Assembly (NCBI GenBank): GCA_013373205.1
Contig: JABXIG010000013.1
Location: forward strand, 36,478 to 100,477
DNA: 64,000 bases
Reading direction: 5' to 3'
From: Methylocystaceae bacterium
GTDB lineage: Bacteria > Pseudomonadota > Alphaproteobacteria > Rhodospirillales > Terasakiellaceae
The translations under genes were made by a program, and so were the position numbers. The notes under the pieces are model-generated. The model was not told where the DNA came from. It ran no database searches and saw only the letters and a program-made list of their open reading frames with translations. This document shows positions 25,699 to 35,090 of the stretch, piece by piece; within the stretch, counting starts at the first letter, position 1, and each line of letters begins with the position of its first letter.

Positions 25699-27741
25699 TT
25701 AACGGCTTTCACGCCACCACCCGAAACACCAGAATGTCAGGGCAAGGATGAAAATAAGCCAGGTGGGCAGCAAGGCAGTTTGTTTGCTGCCTAAGATGGC
25801 TTCGGCCTTGTTTTGGGGGAGCCCGAGCCAGTCTTTACCGGATAAGTTCCCTTTGGCACTTACTCGTTTAATCTGCGGCATTTTATCACTGATCCAGTGA
25901 AAGCTGCCGTTCATATCTGTGATGATTTTTTCAAGCGGGTCTGAACTGGCGCGCGGATCACGAAATTCCAGCGGATTGGGGCTGCCCAAGGTCATAACGG
26001 CGGTTTCATACCCATCATCGGCGCGATAAATGCCGGGCATGGTAGCGGTGACTTGTTTTTGTGAAATGCCTTTGCCTTTGGGGCTCAGGGTAATGCTTTG
26101 GGTGTTGCCATCGGGGTGGGTCAGGGTCACGGGATCCGTTGTGGGTTTTAGGCTTTGGCGGCGGATTTCCAGCTGACCATTCTCTTTGGCAAGTAATTGG
26201 AGCTGTTCTTCTTCCAGATCCGGTTCTTTCATCAGCCAATGGACCAGATGGCGTACCAATCCTGTGTGCGGTCCACCGCCGTCAAACCCGCGTGCCCATA
26301 GCCATAAATGGTCACTTAACAACATGGCAACCCGGCCGTCTTCAACGCGATTAACGATTAATAACGGTTTTTTTTGCTCATTTTCCAAAATTGATTGGCC
26401 CTGGACATCCGTCGTTTCCACCAGCCGGATCCAACGTCCCCAGTCTTTTGAGCCACCCGGCAGTTTTGCAGTAATGGGATGACGTTTGCCATCGCTGCTG
26501 CGTTGAATACGATAAGGGGCGTCTTTTGATATGTGTCCGGTTGGATAGGCTGGTAACAGTTTTGAAAGCGGGGTGTTTGCCAAACTATGTGGTCCTGAAA
26601 AATCGGGTCCGGCTGAAATTAGCAATGCCCCGCCATCGCGCACATACTGGTTGATATTCTGGAAATAGGTTTGGTTTAAAACATTATGTTTATAGTAGCG
26701 GTCAAAAATGATTAGATTAAAATCATTCAGTTTTTCTTCAAAGAGTTCACGCACCGGAAAGGCGATCAGAGATAATTCGCTTAAAGGCGTGAAATCTTCT
26801 TTTTCTGATGGTCGTAGGATCGTGAAATGCACCAAATCCACCGCCGGGTCAGATTTTAAGATATTGCGCCACGTGCGTTGGCCTTGATGGGGTTGACCGG
26901 ACACCAACAGGACACGTAAGCGGTCATGCACGCCATTCACATTGATGGCATAGCTGTTGTTAGACAGGCTGATTTCTTCTGCAAGCGGGTCTGTTTCGAC
27001 GACCAACAGGTTATCCCCGGCATGTTCCGGGGTGAATGTGGCTTCGAAAATGCCGTCGTCTTTTGCCCTAAAAGAAATACGGCTGCCGTCCGGTTTGATC
27101 AGTCTTACAGGCGCATCCGGATTAACACGTCCGTTATCCAATACACGCACCTGAATGGTTAAAGCATGATCAACCAGCCCATATTTTGGGGCGTTGAGAA
27201 TTTCCAGCCGCCTGTCCTGATCTTTTTTGTGACCCGTTAACAGCAAATGTAACGGACCTTTGATATTGGTGGCATCTTCCAGATCGTGAATTTGCCCATC
27301 GCTGATCAGGATGGTGCCCGCATATCGTTGGGGGTCAATACCGGACAAGGTTTGTTTGAGAATAGAAAACGCCCGTGTGCCTTGCTTGTCTTCTTTCCCA
27401 TCGGGGTCCAGTGTGACGTAACGAACATCCAGATCTTTATATAGTCCGGTCTGTTCACGAATATAGGATAGGGCCTGTTCGGTCTGTTCAGGTCTGTCTT
27501 TGAGCTGTTGGCTAGTGGAACGATCAATCAGTACAACAGCAATATCTTTCAGTGAGCGGGTATCTTTTTGTGTGATCTGCGGGTTAAACAGACTGAGCCA
27601 GACCAGCACACCGGCACTGATGCGAAACCATGCCCCGCGGGGGAGTTTCAGTATGGACCAAAGTGCAAAAACAAGGATTAAGACACCCAAGCTCAATAGA
27701 ACTGGCAAAGATAAAATCGGATCAAGGGTGATATTGTTCAT
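25699..27741 (-). CDS. Membrane-anchored VWA/glutamine-amidotransferase-like protein of a MoxR operon
   Basis: 680 aa. Two N-terminal membrane helices (about 10-30 and 38-55), a large extracytoplasmic region, and a C-terminal helix (LPTWLIFILALTFWCFGWW). Residues around AVVLIDRSTSQQLKDR resemble the start of a von Willebrand A domain with a degenerate metal site. A later part (LNDFNLIIFDRYYKH, YVRDGGALLISAG) looks like the class-I amidotransferase-like fold used for ligand binding in such proteins. Last gene of the MoxR-DUF58-DUF4159 operon; ATGA overlap with the gene before. Confidence 0.75.
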   Translation of the reverse strand: MNNITLDPILSLPVLLSLGVLILVFALWSILKLPRGAWFRISAGVLVWLSLFNPQITQKDTRSLKDIAVVLIDRSTSQQLKDRPEQTEQALSYIREQTGLYKDLDVRYVTLDPDGKEDKQGTRAFSILKQTLSGIDPQRYAGTILISDGQIHDLEDATNIKGPLHLLLTGHKKDQDRRLEILNAPKYGLVDHALTIQVRVLDNGRVNPDAPVRLIKPDGSRISFRAKDDGIFEATFTPEHAGDNLLVVETDPLAEEISLSNNSYAINVNGVHDRLRVLLVSGQPHQGQRTWRNILKSDPAVDLVHFTILRPSEKEDFTPLSELSLIAFPVRELFEEKLNDFNLIIFDRYYKHNVLNQTYFQNINQYVRDGGALLISAGPDFSGPHSLANTPLSKLLPAYPTGHISKDAPYRIQRSSDGKRHPITAKLPGGSKDWGRWIRLVETTDVQGQSILENEQKKPLLIVNRVEDGRVAMLLSDHLWLWARGFDGGGPHTGLVRHLVHWLMKEPDLEEEQLQLLAKENGQLEIRRQSLKPTTDPVTLTHPDGNTQSITLSPKGKGISQKQVTATMPGIYRADDGYETAVMTLGSPNPLEFRDPRASSDPLEKIITDMNGSFHWISDKMPQIKRVSAKGNLSGKDWLGLPQNKAEAILGSKQTALLPTWLIFILALTFWCFGWWRESR

Positions 27742-30398
27742 AAGCCCAGCCTTTGCAAAATGGCAGGTAAATGGACCTGATCACCTTTGTAATTACCGCT
27801 AAGGATATACATCACCAGATTGACACCAAAGCGATAGGCCTGTTCGCGTTGGATTTCATCGCCGGGTATGACAGGATAAAGTGGGCGCAGGTTTTCATCA
27901 CGCGCCCATGCTTCTGACCAGGCATTGTTGCCGATCAGTACAGAAGAAACCCCATCTCGCATACTGTTGTTGCTTGCTTCCACCCAGACATCCCCAAGGT
28001 CATATCGTCCGGGAAAGTCTTTCATTAAATAAAAGGATCGTGTCAAAACATGGGTATCGGGGATTTTTTGCAGTTCCCCAATTTGTAGCTTGTCGCTTAA
28101 ATTCGCAAGTTTGCCGGGGCGTTTTTGACCCAAGGTGTCGATCAGTAAAAAGCCACCTGTGTTCAAGAAATTATTAAGCCGTTCTGCCGCTTGGGTGCTC
28201 AGGCTTTTTTGTGCATCAATGATGGGCCAGTAGATCATAGGGAACAGACTGGGATCGTCTTTTTCTGGATGAAAGGCCATCGATGGACCTAATTCAACGG
28301 CCGTACGACGCCTTAAAACAGCCGCCAGACCATCTAGCCCGCGCCGGGTGGTTTCATCGGTTTCTTCATGACCTGTCACCAGATAGGCTAGACGCATTTC
28401 ATTGGCAGCAAGCAAGGCTTTGTCCCAATCGGTATCTGCCTTTGCGCAGGGCGTTAGGCAAGCGATTAAAAACAGCGCGGCAACGGCCTGAGGGCGGCGC
28501 AACCAAGTCAGGGCCAACAGCCAGTCAATCAGCGCGAGGATAAAGGCAAGGAACAAGACCCATGGTGTCAGGTTTTGAGGCTGGCTTTTGATAAAGCCGC
28601 GTTGAACGACGCCTAAGGGCAGCTCGGACAGGGTTTCAAAGCCTGCGACTTTGGGGCCGAGGTTAAAAGCATGTAGCCCATTTTCTGGGCCATATAAACC
28701 GGGTGGGTTTTCAGCACTGACTGGACTGTCATCGTTTTTAAGCGGGCTTACATTTCCATAAGGGGCGACGAGACTGCCATTTTGGTCAAACAAGCGATAA
28801 GGGGGTAAAGCCTGATCGCGTTGTTGAAAATCTGTCCCGTCTGATAAGGATAAGAGCCGCATCATCATCAGTTCAAACATACCGGATAAAGGTAAGTTTG
28901 ACCAGCCGGGCACTGCTTTGACATGAAACAGGATACGCCAGCCTTTGCCTTGTTTTTCTGCAGTGATTAAAGGGGTGCCATCTTCCAGCTGGGCCCAGGT
29001 TTTTTCTGCCAGACGCGTTTCTGGCCTTGCCAGCATCTGTTTTTTGATCTGAATGTCATCGGGAATATTCAGTCCATTAAACGGGCTGTTGGCGGGGAAA
29101 GCGGCCAGTTTTGCGGATTGTTTCCAGCTGAGCGTGCCGCCCAACGTGCGTTCACCCTGCAACAAGGTGATCGGCAGAAGATTGCGCGCAGGATTAGACG
29201 GGTCTTGGCTTAATTGTGGGTCGGCAAACTGTATAAAGACTCCGCCTTTATTGATCCAGTTTAAAAGATTGGCGACTTCATCGGCACTCATGCTCCCCGG
29301 TTCTGTCTGAAAGATCAGGGAAAGCCCGCGACTGAGTAATTGGTCCAGTTTTGCACTGATTAACGGGGCGTGGGGCTTTAAGCTTTTGTGGATATAATAG
29401 TTCGGATCAAGCAGGTGTTCTGCCCGGTTCTGGTGATCAATAATCCCGACGGGGCGGTCGCGCCATTTTTCGTCCAAGAGATAAACCGCTGCAGGGCTGA
29501 TACGGTTATTTAGCCTGAAAGAATCTACGCGGTTTCTGAGTTCCAGCGGCAGGTCTAGGGTGACATCATGGGTCTGTTTTTGCGCATCAAGGTCGATTTT
29601 TTTCTGAAATAACACATCTGCTTTTTCATCCAAAACCTGCAAGATCTGCTGATCCTGCGTCATTTGGCGTGTGGTTGTAATGGTGATATCAAAACCGTCC
29701 GCGTGGCGTTTCACTTTGGCAAGGGCGCTCAGGCCTTGTGTGGTGGGTTCGCTGATAATTTCCAGATCACCCAGTTGATGCAGGTTACTGGCGAACTCGT
29801 TGTCATCTGTATTGTTTTTTAATCCGTTTGAAATCCATTGAATGGTCGGAATTTCGCTTAAGCCTTTGATATCTTCATGCAGGCGGGTCAGTACTTTATT
29901 GCGATCACCGGGCCAGGGGTGGGCCGTGAGGGTGGATTGTGCTTTTTCATGATCCGCTGCGGGGTGAAAGCCTCTTAAGTACTCTTGCGCCGTTGGGATC
30001 AGTAAAATAAGACGATCTGTCGCTTTGGCCTGTTGGATCAGTTTGTTAATTTCCAAGCGGCGGTCCTGCCATCTGTCCATGACCGACCAATCATTATCAA
30101 CAATGATGACCAAAGGTCCGTCTGATTGATCGGTTTGGGGGGGATGGTTCAACATGGGTTGGCCGAGCGCGAGGATCAAACATAAAATAATCAGGCTGCG
30201 TAGAAGTATAATCCACCAAGGTGTCTTGGTTGCCAGTTGCTGGGTTGTGGTTAGTTCCTGTAATAATCTGACGGCTGGAAAACGGATCACACTGGGTTTG
30301 GGTGGGGTGACACGTAAAAGCTGCCAGATCATGGGGAGAACCAGCATGGCACTTAAGGCCCAAGGCGTTGCGAAACTTAACTGTTCAAACCACCCCAT
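27738..30398 (-). CDS. BatA-N / DUF4159 membrane protein
   Basis: 886 aa. Starts with the BatA-type N-terminal module: helix FATPWALSAMLVLPMIWQL, RFPAVRLLQEL and a second helix (IILLRSLIILCLILALG), then a long VWA-like and amidotransferase-like exported region, a pair of helices near residues 600-635, and a C-terminal DUF4159 domain (RLAYLVTGHEETDETTRRG, MIYWPIIDAQKSL, LNNFLNTGGFLLIDT). This architecture occurs in alphaproteobacterial MoxR operons, thought to act in envelope integrity or maturation of periplasmic complexes. Two bp separate it from the DUF58 gene. Confidence 0.85.
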   Translation of the reverse strand: MGWFEQLSFATPWALSAMLVLPMIWQLLRVTPPKPSVIRFPAVRLLQELTTTQQLATKTPWWIILLRSLIILCLILALGQPMLNHPPQTDQSDGPLVIIVDNDWSVMDRWQDRRLEINKLIQQAKATDRLILLIPTAQEYLRGFHPAADHEKAQSTLTAHPWPGDRNKVLTRLHEDIKGLSEIPTIQWISNGLKNNTDDNEFASNLHQLGDLEIISEPTTQGLSALAKVKRHADGFDITITTTRQMTQDQQILQVLDEKADVLFQKKIDLDAQKQTHDVTLDLPLELRNRVDSFRLNNRISPAAVYLLDEKWRDRPVGIIDHQNRAEHLLDPNYYIHKSLKPHAPLISAKLDQLLSRGLSLIFQTEPGSMSADEVANLLNWINKGGVFIQFADPQLSQDPSNPARNLLPITLLQGERTLGGTLSWKQSAKLAAFPANSPFNGLNIPDDIQIKKQMLARPETRLAEKTWAQLEDGTPLITAEKQGKGWRILFHVKAVPGWSNLPLSGMFELMMMRLLSLSDGTDFQQRDQALPPYRLFDQNGSLVAPYGNVSPLKNDDSPVSAENPPGLYGPENGLHAFNLGPKVAGFETLSELPLGVVQRGFIKSQPQNLTPWVLFLAFILALIDWLLALTWLRRPQAVAALFLIACLTPCAKADTDWDKALLAANEMRLAYLVTGHEETDETTRRGLDGLAAVLRRRTAVELGPSMAFHPEKDDPSLFPMIYWPIIDAQKSLSTQAAERLNNFLNTGGFLLIDTLGQKRPGKLANLSDKLQIGELQKIPDTHVLTRSFYLMKDFPGRYDLGDVWVEASNNSMRDGVSSVLIGNNAWSEAWARDENLRPLYPVIPGDEIQREQAYRFGVNLVMYILSGNYKGDQVHLPAILQRLGL

Positions 30399-30400
30399 CT

Positions 30401-31279
30401 TTACCTCACACCCTGTGTGATGGATTGGTAAAGGGCGAGCAAGGCGCTTTGGGCCGGATAATCAGTTGTGTGGCGATGAAAACTCCATCCCAAGGCATGA
30501 GCAAGGTCTGAGAGGGCTGCGCGTCGGGCTGACAGGCGCGCGTGATAGTCGTCACGCACAGCCGCCACATTACCAAAATAGACGGATCCTTCATTTTCCA
30601 TCCCATCAAATTGCACTCGTCCTTCAAAGGGTAAGCTTTCTTCGGCCGGGTCAAGAACCTGAACCAGATGGCCACGCACATGACGGCGGCTATAACGTTT
30701 TAAGCCTTCTTCAATGTCATCAAGGGGGGAGAGAAAATCACCGATCAGGACCATTTCGCCGTGACGTGGCATATGGGCATGGGCGGGCAGACTAATCAGG
30801 TTTTCAGATTGTTGTTTTTTTTCCAGCAGGTTTGCCATACGATAAAGGGCAGCACGTCCGCCACCGGGGGGGCTTGGTTCCCCCAGTAGGGCGATTTGTT
30901 CCCCACCCCGGATCAGCAAGGTGGCAAGCGCAAGACTTAAGACTTCGGCGCGGCGCAGTTTGGTTGGCAGGTTTCGTTCGCTACTGTATTGCATGGACGC
31001 AGAACAATCGCGCCACAGCCAGACAGTCTGGGCAATTTCCCATTCATGTTCGCGCACAAAATGATGTTGTGTTTTGGCCGATTGACGCCAGTCGATAGAC
31101 CGGGTGGACTCACCAGGTTGATAGGGGCGAAATTGCCAGAAACTATCGCCTTGTCCGTTTTTTTTGCGACCATGTACCCCTTGGGCCACCGTGGCGGCAA
31201 CCCGTTCTGCCTCTACCAATAATGCCGGAAGGCTGGAAGCGCAGGCTTCAGCTTGATGTATGGCGGTTTTGTGGGTCAT
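30401..31279 (-). CDS. DUF58 domain protein
   Basis: 292 aa from ATG 31279, which has AAGGAG just upstream; an ATG at 31312 would overlap the moxR gene and lacks such a site. The DUF58 hallmark is plain: FRPYQPGESTRSIDWRQSAK followed by FVREHEWE. A VWA-like region follows (WLWRDCSASMQYSSE carries a D-x-S-x-S metal-site pattern). Partner of the MoxR ATPase in nearly all such operons. Confidence 0.92.
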   Translation of the reverse strand: MTHKTAIHQAEACASSLPALLVEAERVAATVAQGVHGRKKNGQGDSFWQFRPYQPGESTRSIDWRQSAKTQHHFVREHEWEIAQTVWLWRDCSASMQYSSERNLPTKLRRAEVLSLALATLLIRGGEQIALLGEPSPPGGGRAALYRMANLLEKKQQSENLISLPAHAHMPRHGEMVLIGDFLSPLDDIEEGLKRYSRRHVRGHLVQVLDPAEESLPFEGRVQFDGMENEGSVYFGNVAAVRDDYHARLSARRAALSDLAHALGWSFHRHTTDYPAQSALLALYQSITQGVR

Positions 31280-31292
31280 AGGGCTCCTTCTT

Positions 31293-32282
31293 TTAGGGTT
31301 TGATGGTGGCAATTAGATCAGCAATGATTTGACTGAGGGAGACACCTTCGGCCCGTGCTGCAAAATTAAGGGCCATACGATGGCGCAGGATCGGGGCCGC
31401 CAAGGCAATCACATCATCAATGGAAGGGCTCAGGCGGTTTTGAATAATGGCACGGGCGCGCACGCCGGACATCAAGGCCTGACTGGCACGTGGTCCGGGA
31501 CCCCATACCACGTGGCGTTTGACTGATTCCAAGGTGCTGCTATCCGGTCGTCCTTCACGCACGATGGTCAGGATGGCTTCAAGCACAGTTTCGCTGACCG
31601 GGACGCTGCGCACCAGTTCCTGTGCCTCTAAAAGTTCTTCGGCGCTGCAGATGCGGCTGGGTGTTTTGATGTCATTGGAGGTCGTGGAGAGCAGGATATC
31701 ACGTTCGGCATCACGTTCCGGATAGGCCACATTAATTTCCATGAAGAAGCGATCAAGTTGGGCTTCAGGTAAGGGATAGGTGCCTTCCTGTTCCAGCGGA
31801 TTTTGGGTGGCGAGCACATGAAAAGGTTGGGGTAGGTCGTGATAATGCCCTGCGACAGACACGCGTTTTTCCTGCATGGCCTGTAACAGGGCAGACTGGG
31901 TGCGCGGGCTTGCCCGGTTGATTTCGTCCGCCATTAAAAGCTGGCAGAAAAGGGGACCTTGAACAAAACGGAAATGACGTTTCCCCATTTCATCTTCATC
32001 CAGAATTTCCGAACCGATAATATCGCTAGGCATTAAGTCCGGGGTAAATTGCACCCGACGTTCATCTAGGCCCAAAACGGTGCCCAGTGTTTCAACAAGA
32101 CGGGTTTTTCCCAGACCGGGCAGGCCGATTAACAAGACGTGCCCGCCAGACAAGACAGTGACCAGTGTTTCTTCAATCACCCGGTCCTGACCAAAGATAA
32201 TCTGGTTGATTTCGTCATGGATTTTTCCCATGCGCTCACTTAGCTTTTCAAGTGCCTGTACGGCTTTTGGATTGTCCTTCAA
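31293..32282 (-). CDS. MoxR-family AAA+ ATPase
   Basis: 329 aa. Walker A GLPGLGKTRLVE, Walker B LLMADEINRASPRTQSALLQAMQE, sensor 1 VLATQNPLEQEGTYPLPEAQLDRF: textbook MoxR. These ATPases act as chaperones that load or mature proteins together with VWA-domain partners. It leads a four-gene operon with the DUF58, DUF4159 and VWA-like genes. The first codon appears to be TTG 32282, with AGGGTG upstream; an internal ATG at 32231 would shorten it by 17 residues. Confidence 0.93.
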   Translation of the reverse strand: MKDNPKAVQALEKLSERMGKIHDEINQIIFGQDRVIEETLVTVLSGGHVLLIGLPGLGKTRLVETLGTVLGLDERRVQFTPDLMPSDIIGSEILDEDEMGKRHFRFVQGPLFCQLLMADEINRASPRTQSALLQAMQEKRVSVAGHYHDLPQPFHVLATQNPLEQEGTYPLPEAQLDRFFMEINVAYPERDAERDILLSTTSNDIKTPSRICSAEELLEAQELVRSVPVSETVLEAILTIVREGRPDSSTLESVKRHVVWGPGPRASQALMSGVRARAIIQNRLSPSIDDVIALAAPILRHRMALNFAARAEGVSLSQIIADLIATIKP

Positions 32283-32461
32283 TGATTTTCACCCTTGTTT
32301 TAGCCCAACGAAACACTATTTTTATTCAGTGGCCCGAATACGGATAGTAACGAACCCATATGACAAAGATATGATCGAAATGACTTAAAACCAAACATTT
32401 ATCTTTAATTCAGCGTGAAAAAAACTATAACAACAATGATTAAGTCGGGGAGATACGGGAC

Positions 32462-33004
32462 ATGAATGTAACAATAACGCAAACTGATGCACAAACGCTT
32501 GAGCCAATGTGTGGCGATATTGACATTCGCATTGCAAAAGACGGTACATGGTTTCATGAAGGGGGCCCCATAGGGCGCAAAGAACTGGTTTGCCTGTTTG
32601 CCAGTGTGTTAAAGCGCGATGAATATGGCGAGTACTGGCTGCAGACCCCGGTTGAAAAAGCCCGCATTCAGGTGGATGATGCGCCCTTTGTTGCGGTGGA
32701 GCTTTTTTCGTGTGATTGCGGGTGTGAGCAAAAATTATCTTTGCGTACGAATATTGATGAAATGGTCTCTATAGGACTGGACAATCCCATTCGGGTGGAA
32801 CATGATCCATTGACAGGGGAGCCCGCGCCTTATGTCACCATCCGTCAGGGTGACGGTATGTTCCCTATTGAAGCAAAAATTAACCGCGCAGTTTTTTATG
32901 AATTGGTTAATCGCGGTGTGGAAGAAACCATTGATGATGAGGTCTATTTCGGCGTATGGAGCAACAACGAATTTTTCCCACTGGGACAGCTGGACGAGGA
33001 TTAA
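32462..33004 (+). CDS. DUF1285 domain protein
   Basis: 180 aa. CGDIDIRIAKDGTWFHEGGPIGRKELVCLFASVL and VEKARIQVDDAPFVAVEL are the DUF1285 signatures (shown here in two adjoining pieces: DIDIRIAKDGTWFHEGGPI then GRKELVCLF). Soluble, function unknown; the fold is a duplicated beta-rich module. First gene of the DUF1285-NUDIX-DUF6111-CCA cluster, a conserved alphaproteobacterial order. Its end overlaps the NUDIX gene by 49 nt. Confidence 0.88.
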   Translation: MNVTITQTDAQTLEPMCGDIDIRIAKDGTWFHEGGPIGRKELVCLFASVLKRDEYGEYWLQTPVEKARIQVDDAPFVAVELFSCDCGCEQKLSLRTNIDEMVSIGLDNPIRVEHDPLTGEPAPYVTIRQGDGMFPIEAKINRAVFYELVNRGVEETIDDEVYFGVWSNNEFFPLGQLDED

Positions 33005-33597
33005 GCCCTGAGGATTTAATTGCCAAACTCTCAGACTACAAGCCTTTGTCCCATGATATTCGTGGTGACCATGACCTGAACGGATTTCGTCCTGAACCGG
33101 ATAATCGCGAAGCCGCCGTTCTGGTTTTGCTGGTGCGACGTGAAGACGATTTAAGTATCCTTTTTACCAAACGCACAGACCATTTATCTAACCATCCCGG
33201 TCAGATCAGCTTTCCCGGCGGCCATACCGAAGAAGAAGATGAAACGGCTGAACATGCTGCTCTTCGTGAAACCGAAGAAGAAGTTGGCATTCCCGATGAT
33301 CGTATCGAAGTCATTGGGCAATTAAACGATTATGTCACCCGCACAGGTTTTCGTGTCACGCCCATTGTCGGGATGATAGATGCACCATATGAGATCAATC
33401 CGGATCCGCATGAAGTCGCCGAAGTGTTTGAAGTGCCGTTATCTTTTTTGTTGGATTCAGCCAATCACCAGAAATGTTCGCGCATCTTTCAGGGGGTGAA
33501 ACGTCATTTTTGGGCTATGCCATATGAGGATTATTATATATGGGGGGCTACCGCAGGGATGTTGCGCAACTTATATTCAATCCTGAACGAGGAATGA
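32956..33597 (+). CDS. NUDIX hydrolase, CoA pyrophosphatase type
   Basis: 213 aa. Nudix box intact: GGHTEEEDETAEHAALRETEEEVG fits G-x5-E-x7-REUxEExGU when read in pieces (GGHTEEEDE, then REtEEEVG). The upstream segment FTKRTDHLSNHPGQISFPGG is the additional motif of CoA pyrophosphatases (NudL/PCD1), which cleave CoA or its oxidised forms. The ATG at 32956 lies inside the DUF1285 gene with only a weak ribosome site; no better in-frame start is seen, so translation may depend on coupling. Confidence 0.9.
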   Translation: MEQQRIFPTGTAGRGLSPEDLIAKLSDYKPLSHDIRGDHDLNGFRPEPDNREAAVLVLLVRREDDLSILFTKRTDHLSNHPGQISFPGGHTEEEDETAEHAALRETEEEVGIPDDRIEVIGQLNDYVTRTGFRVTPIVGMIDAPYEINPDPHEVAEVFEVPLSFLLDSANHQKCSRIFQGVKRHFWAMPYEDYYIWGATAGMLRNLYSILNEE

Positions 33598-33604
33598 GGA
33601 TCTG

Positions 33605-33880
33605 ATGCGAATTCTACTGCAATATATTCTGCCATTGGCGTTTCCAGCTGCACTTTACCTGATCTGGGGGCTTTATCACAAACACACCAAGGGTGAAGAA
33701 AGTACGGTGGATTTTACCAAAGGTCCGTGGCCAAGCCTGTTATTTGTCGGTGTTGTTCTGGTCGGGATCGGGCTGGTTATTATGAACCAGATCGAAGGTG
33801 AAGAACCAGGTGGGGTCTATCAGCCCCCGGTCTTGAAAGATGGTAAGGTTGTTCCCAGTCACATCATCCGTGATGAATGA
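33605..33880 (+). CDS. DUF6111 small membrane protein
   Basis: 91 aa with two membrane helices (ILPLAFPAALYLIWGLY and SLLFVGVVLVGIGLVIM) and a Pro-rich C-terminus YQPPVLKDGKVVPSHI, the DUF6111 pattern. GAGGATCTG precedes the ATG. Found between the NUDIX and CCA genes in many alphaproteobacteria; function unknown. Overlaps the CCA gene by 8 nt. Confidence 0.85.
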   Translation: MRILLQYILPLAFPAALYLIWGLYHKHTKGEESTVDFTKGPWPSLLFVGVVLVGIGLVIMNQIEGEEPGGVYQPPVLKDGKVVPSHIIRDE

Positions 33881-35090
33881 GTTTAAAAACCAAAGCTGGT
33901 TTTGCGATCCGGCCAGCCAGAAAGTGATGGAAGTCCTTGCTAAAAATAGGCAGGAAGCCCGTTTTGTCGGGGGATGTGTGCGTGATAGCTTATGTGGCCG
34001 GCTGGTTCATGATATTGATGTGGCAACCCCGGAACGTCCCGAAACGGTTCTATTTCTATTGGAAAAAAACGACATTAAAGCCATTCCCACCGGGATTGAT
34101 CATGGCACCATCACGGCGATTTGTAATGGTCAACAGTTTGAAATCACGACATTGCGATCAGACGTCAGCACGGATGGGCGGCGCGCCACTGTAGCTTTTA
34201 CAGATGATTGGCTGGAAGATGCTAAACGGCGTGACTTTACCTTTAATGCTTTAAGTGTTGACCGTCATGGTCAGTTATTTGACCCGTTTGATGGTCAAAA
34301 GGATTTAGCCCAAGGACGCGTACGTTTTGTCGGAAATGCCCAAGAACGTATAAAGGAAGATTACCTCAGGCTTTTACGTTTTTTTCGTTTTCATGCCTAT
34401 TATGGCAAGGGCAATCCGCAGGCAGATGCACTTCAGGCCTGTAGAGATTTAGCTGAAGGGCTGAAGAGCTTGTCAGGGGAACGCATCACCCAAGAAATGC
34501 TTAAGCTTTTGGTCGCGCCACATCCTGAAAAATGGATCCGATTGATGAAGGATCAGGGGATTTTGTCTTATTTGATTCCTGTCAGTGAAGATGTACAAGC
34601 ATTGGAAATGATGTGTGCTTTAGAAGATAAGCCGGACCCGTTAAGACGCTTAGCTGTGTTGTTACCTGCAGATAAAGATGCTGTGGACCAATTGGCAAAA
34701 CGATGGCATCTCTCTAATAAACAGAAGAAACGTTTGCAGTTGGCGCGATGCACGTCGGATCAGCTTTTACCCACAGATACACGAGAAAAATTACGATCTT
34801 TTTTGTATCGGTATGGGCCTGTTGCTGCGTGCGATCAGTTGCTTATCTATTGGGCGCATAAACAGTTAAGTGGTCTTGGTCCGAAAGAACAGAGCATTCT
34901 GGCTGAAATTGAAGACTGGGAGACTAAGCCGCAAACGTTCCCGCTGACGGGAAAGGATTTGTTGGCGCGTGGGGTATCGCCCGGCCCTTACTTGGGACAG
35001 GTCTTAAAACAGGTGGAAGACTGGTGGTGTGAAACAGGCTGTCAGGCAGACAAAAATGCCTGCCTGAGCTATTTTAATAAACTGGATTAA
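33873..35090 (+). CDS. cca: CCA tRNA nucleotidyltransferase
   Basis: 405 aa from ATG 33873 (inside the end of the DUF6111 gene). Class II nucleotidyltransferase: FVGGCVRDSLCGR then HDIDVATPE gives the flexible loop and the catalytic DxD pair; RRDFTFNALS and RIKEDYLRLLRFFRFHA are the nucleotide-selecting helices. Adds or repairs the 3' CCA of tRNAs. The C-terminal part is the usual variable helical domain. Convergent with the chemoreceptor gene, their stops overlapping by 4 bp. Confidence 0.94.
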   Translation: MNEFKNQSWFCDPASQKVMEVLAKNRQEARFVGGCVRDSLCGRLVHDIDVATPERPETVLFLLEKNDIKAIPTGIDHGTITAICNGQQFEITTLRSDVSTDGRRATVAFTDDWLEDAKRRDFTFNALSVDRHGQLFDPFDGQKDLAQGRVRFVGNAQERIKEDYLRLLRFFRFHAYYGKGNPQADALQACRDLAEGLKSLSGERITQEMLKLLVAPHPEKWIRLMKDQGILSYLIPVSEDVQALEMMCALEDKPDPLRRLAVLLPADKDAVDQLAKRWHLSNKQKKRLQLARCTSDQLLPTDTREKLRSFLYRYGPVAACDQLLIYWAHKQLSGLGPKEQSILAEIEDWETKPQTFPLTGKDLLARGVSPGPYLGQVLKQVEDWWCETGCQADKNACLSYFNKLD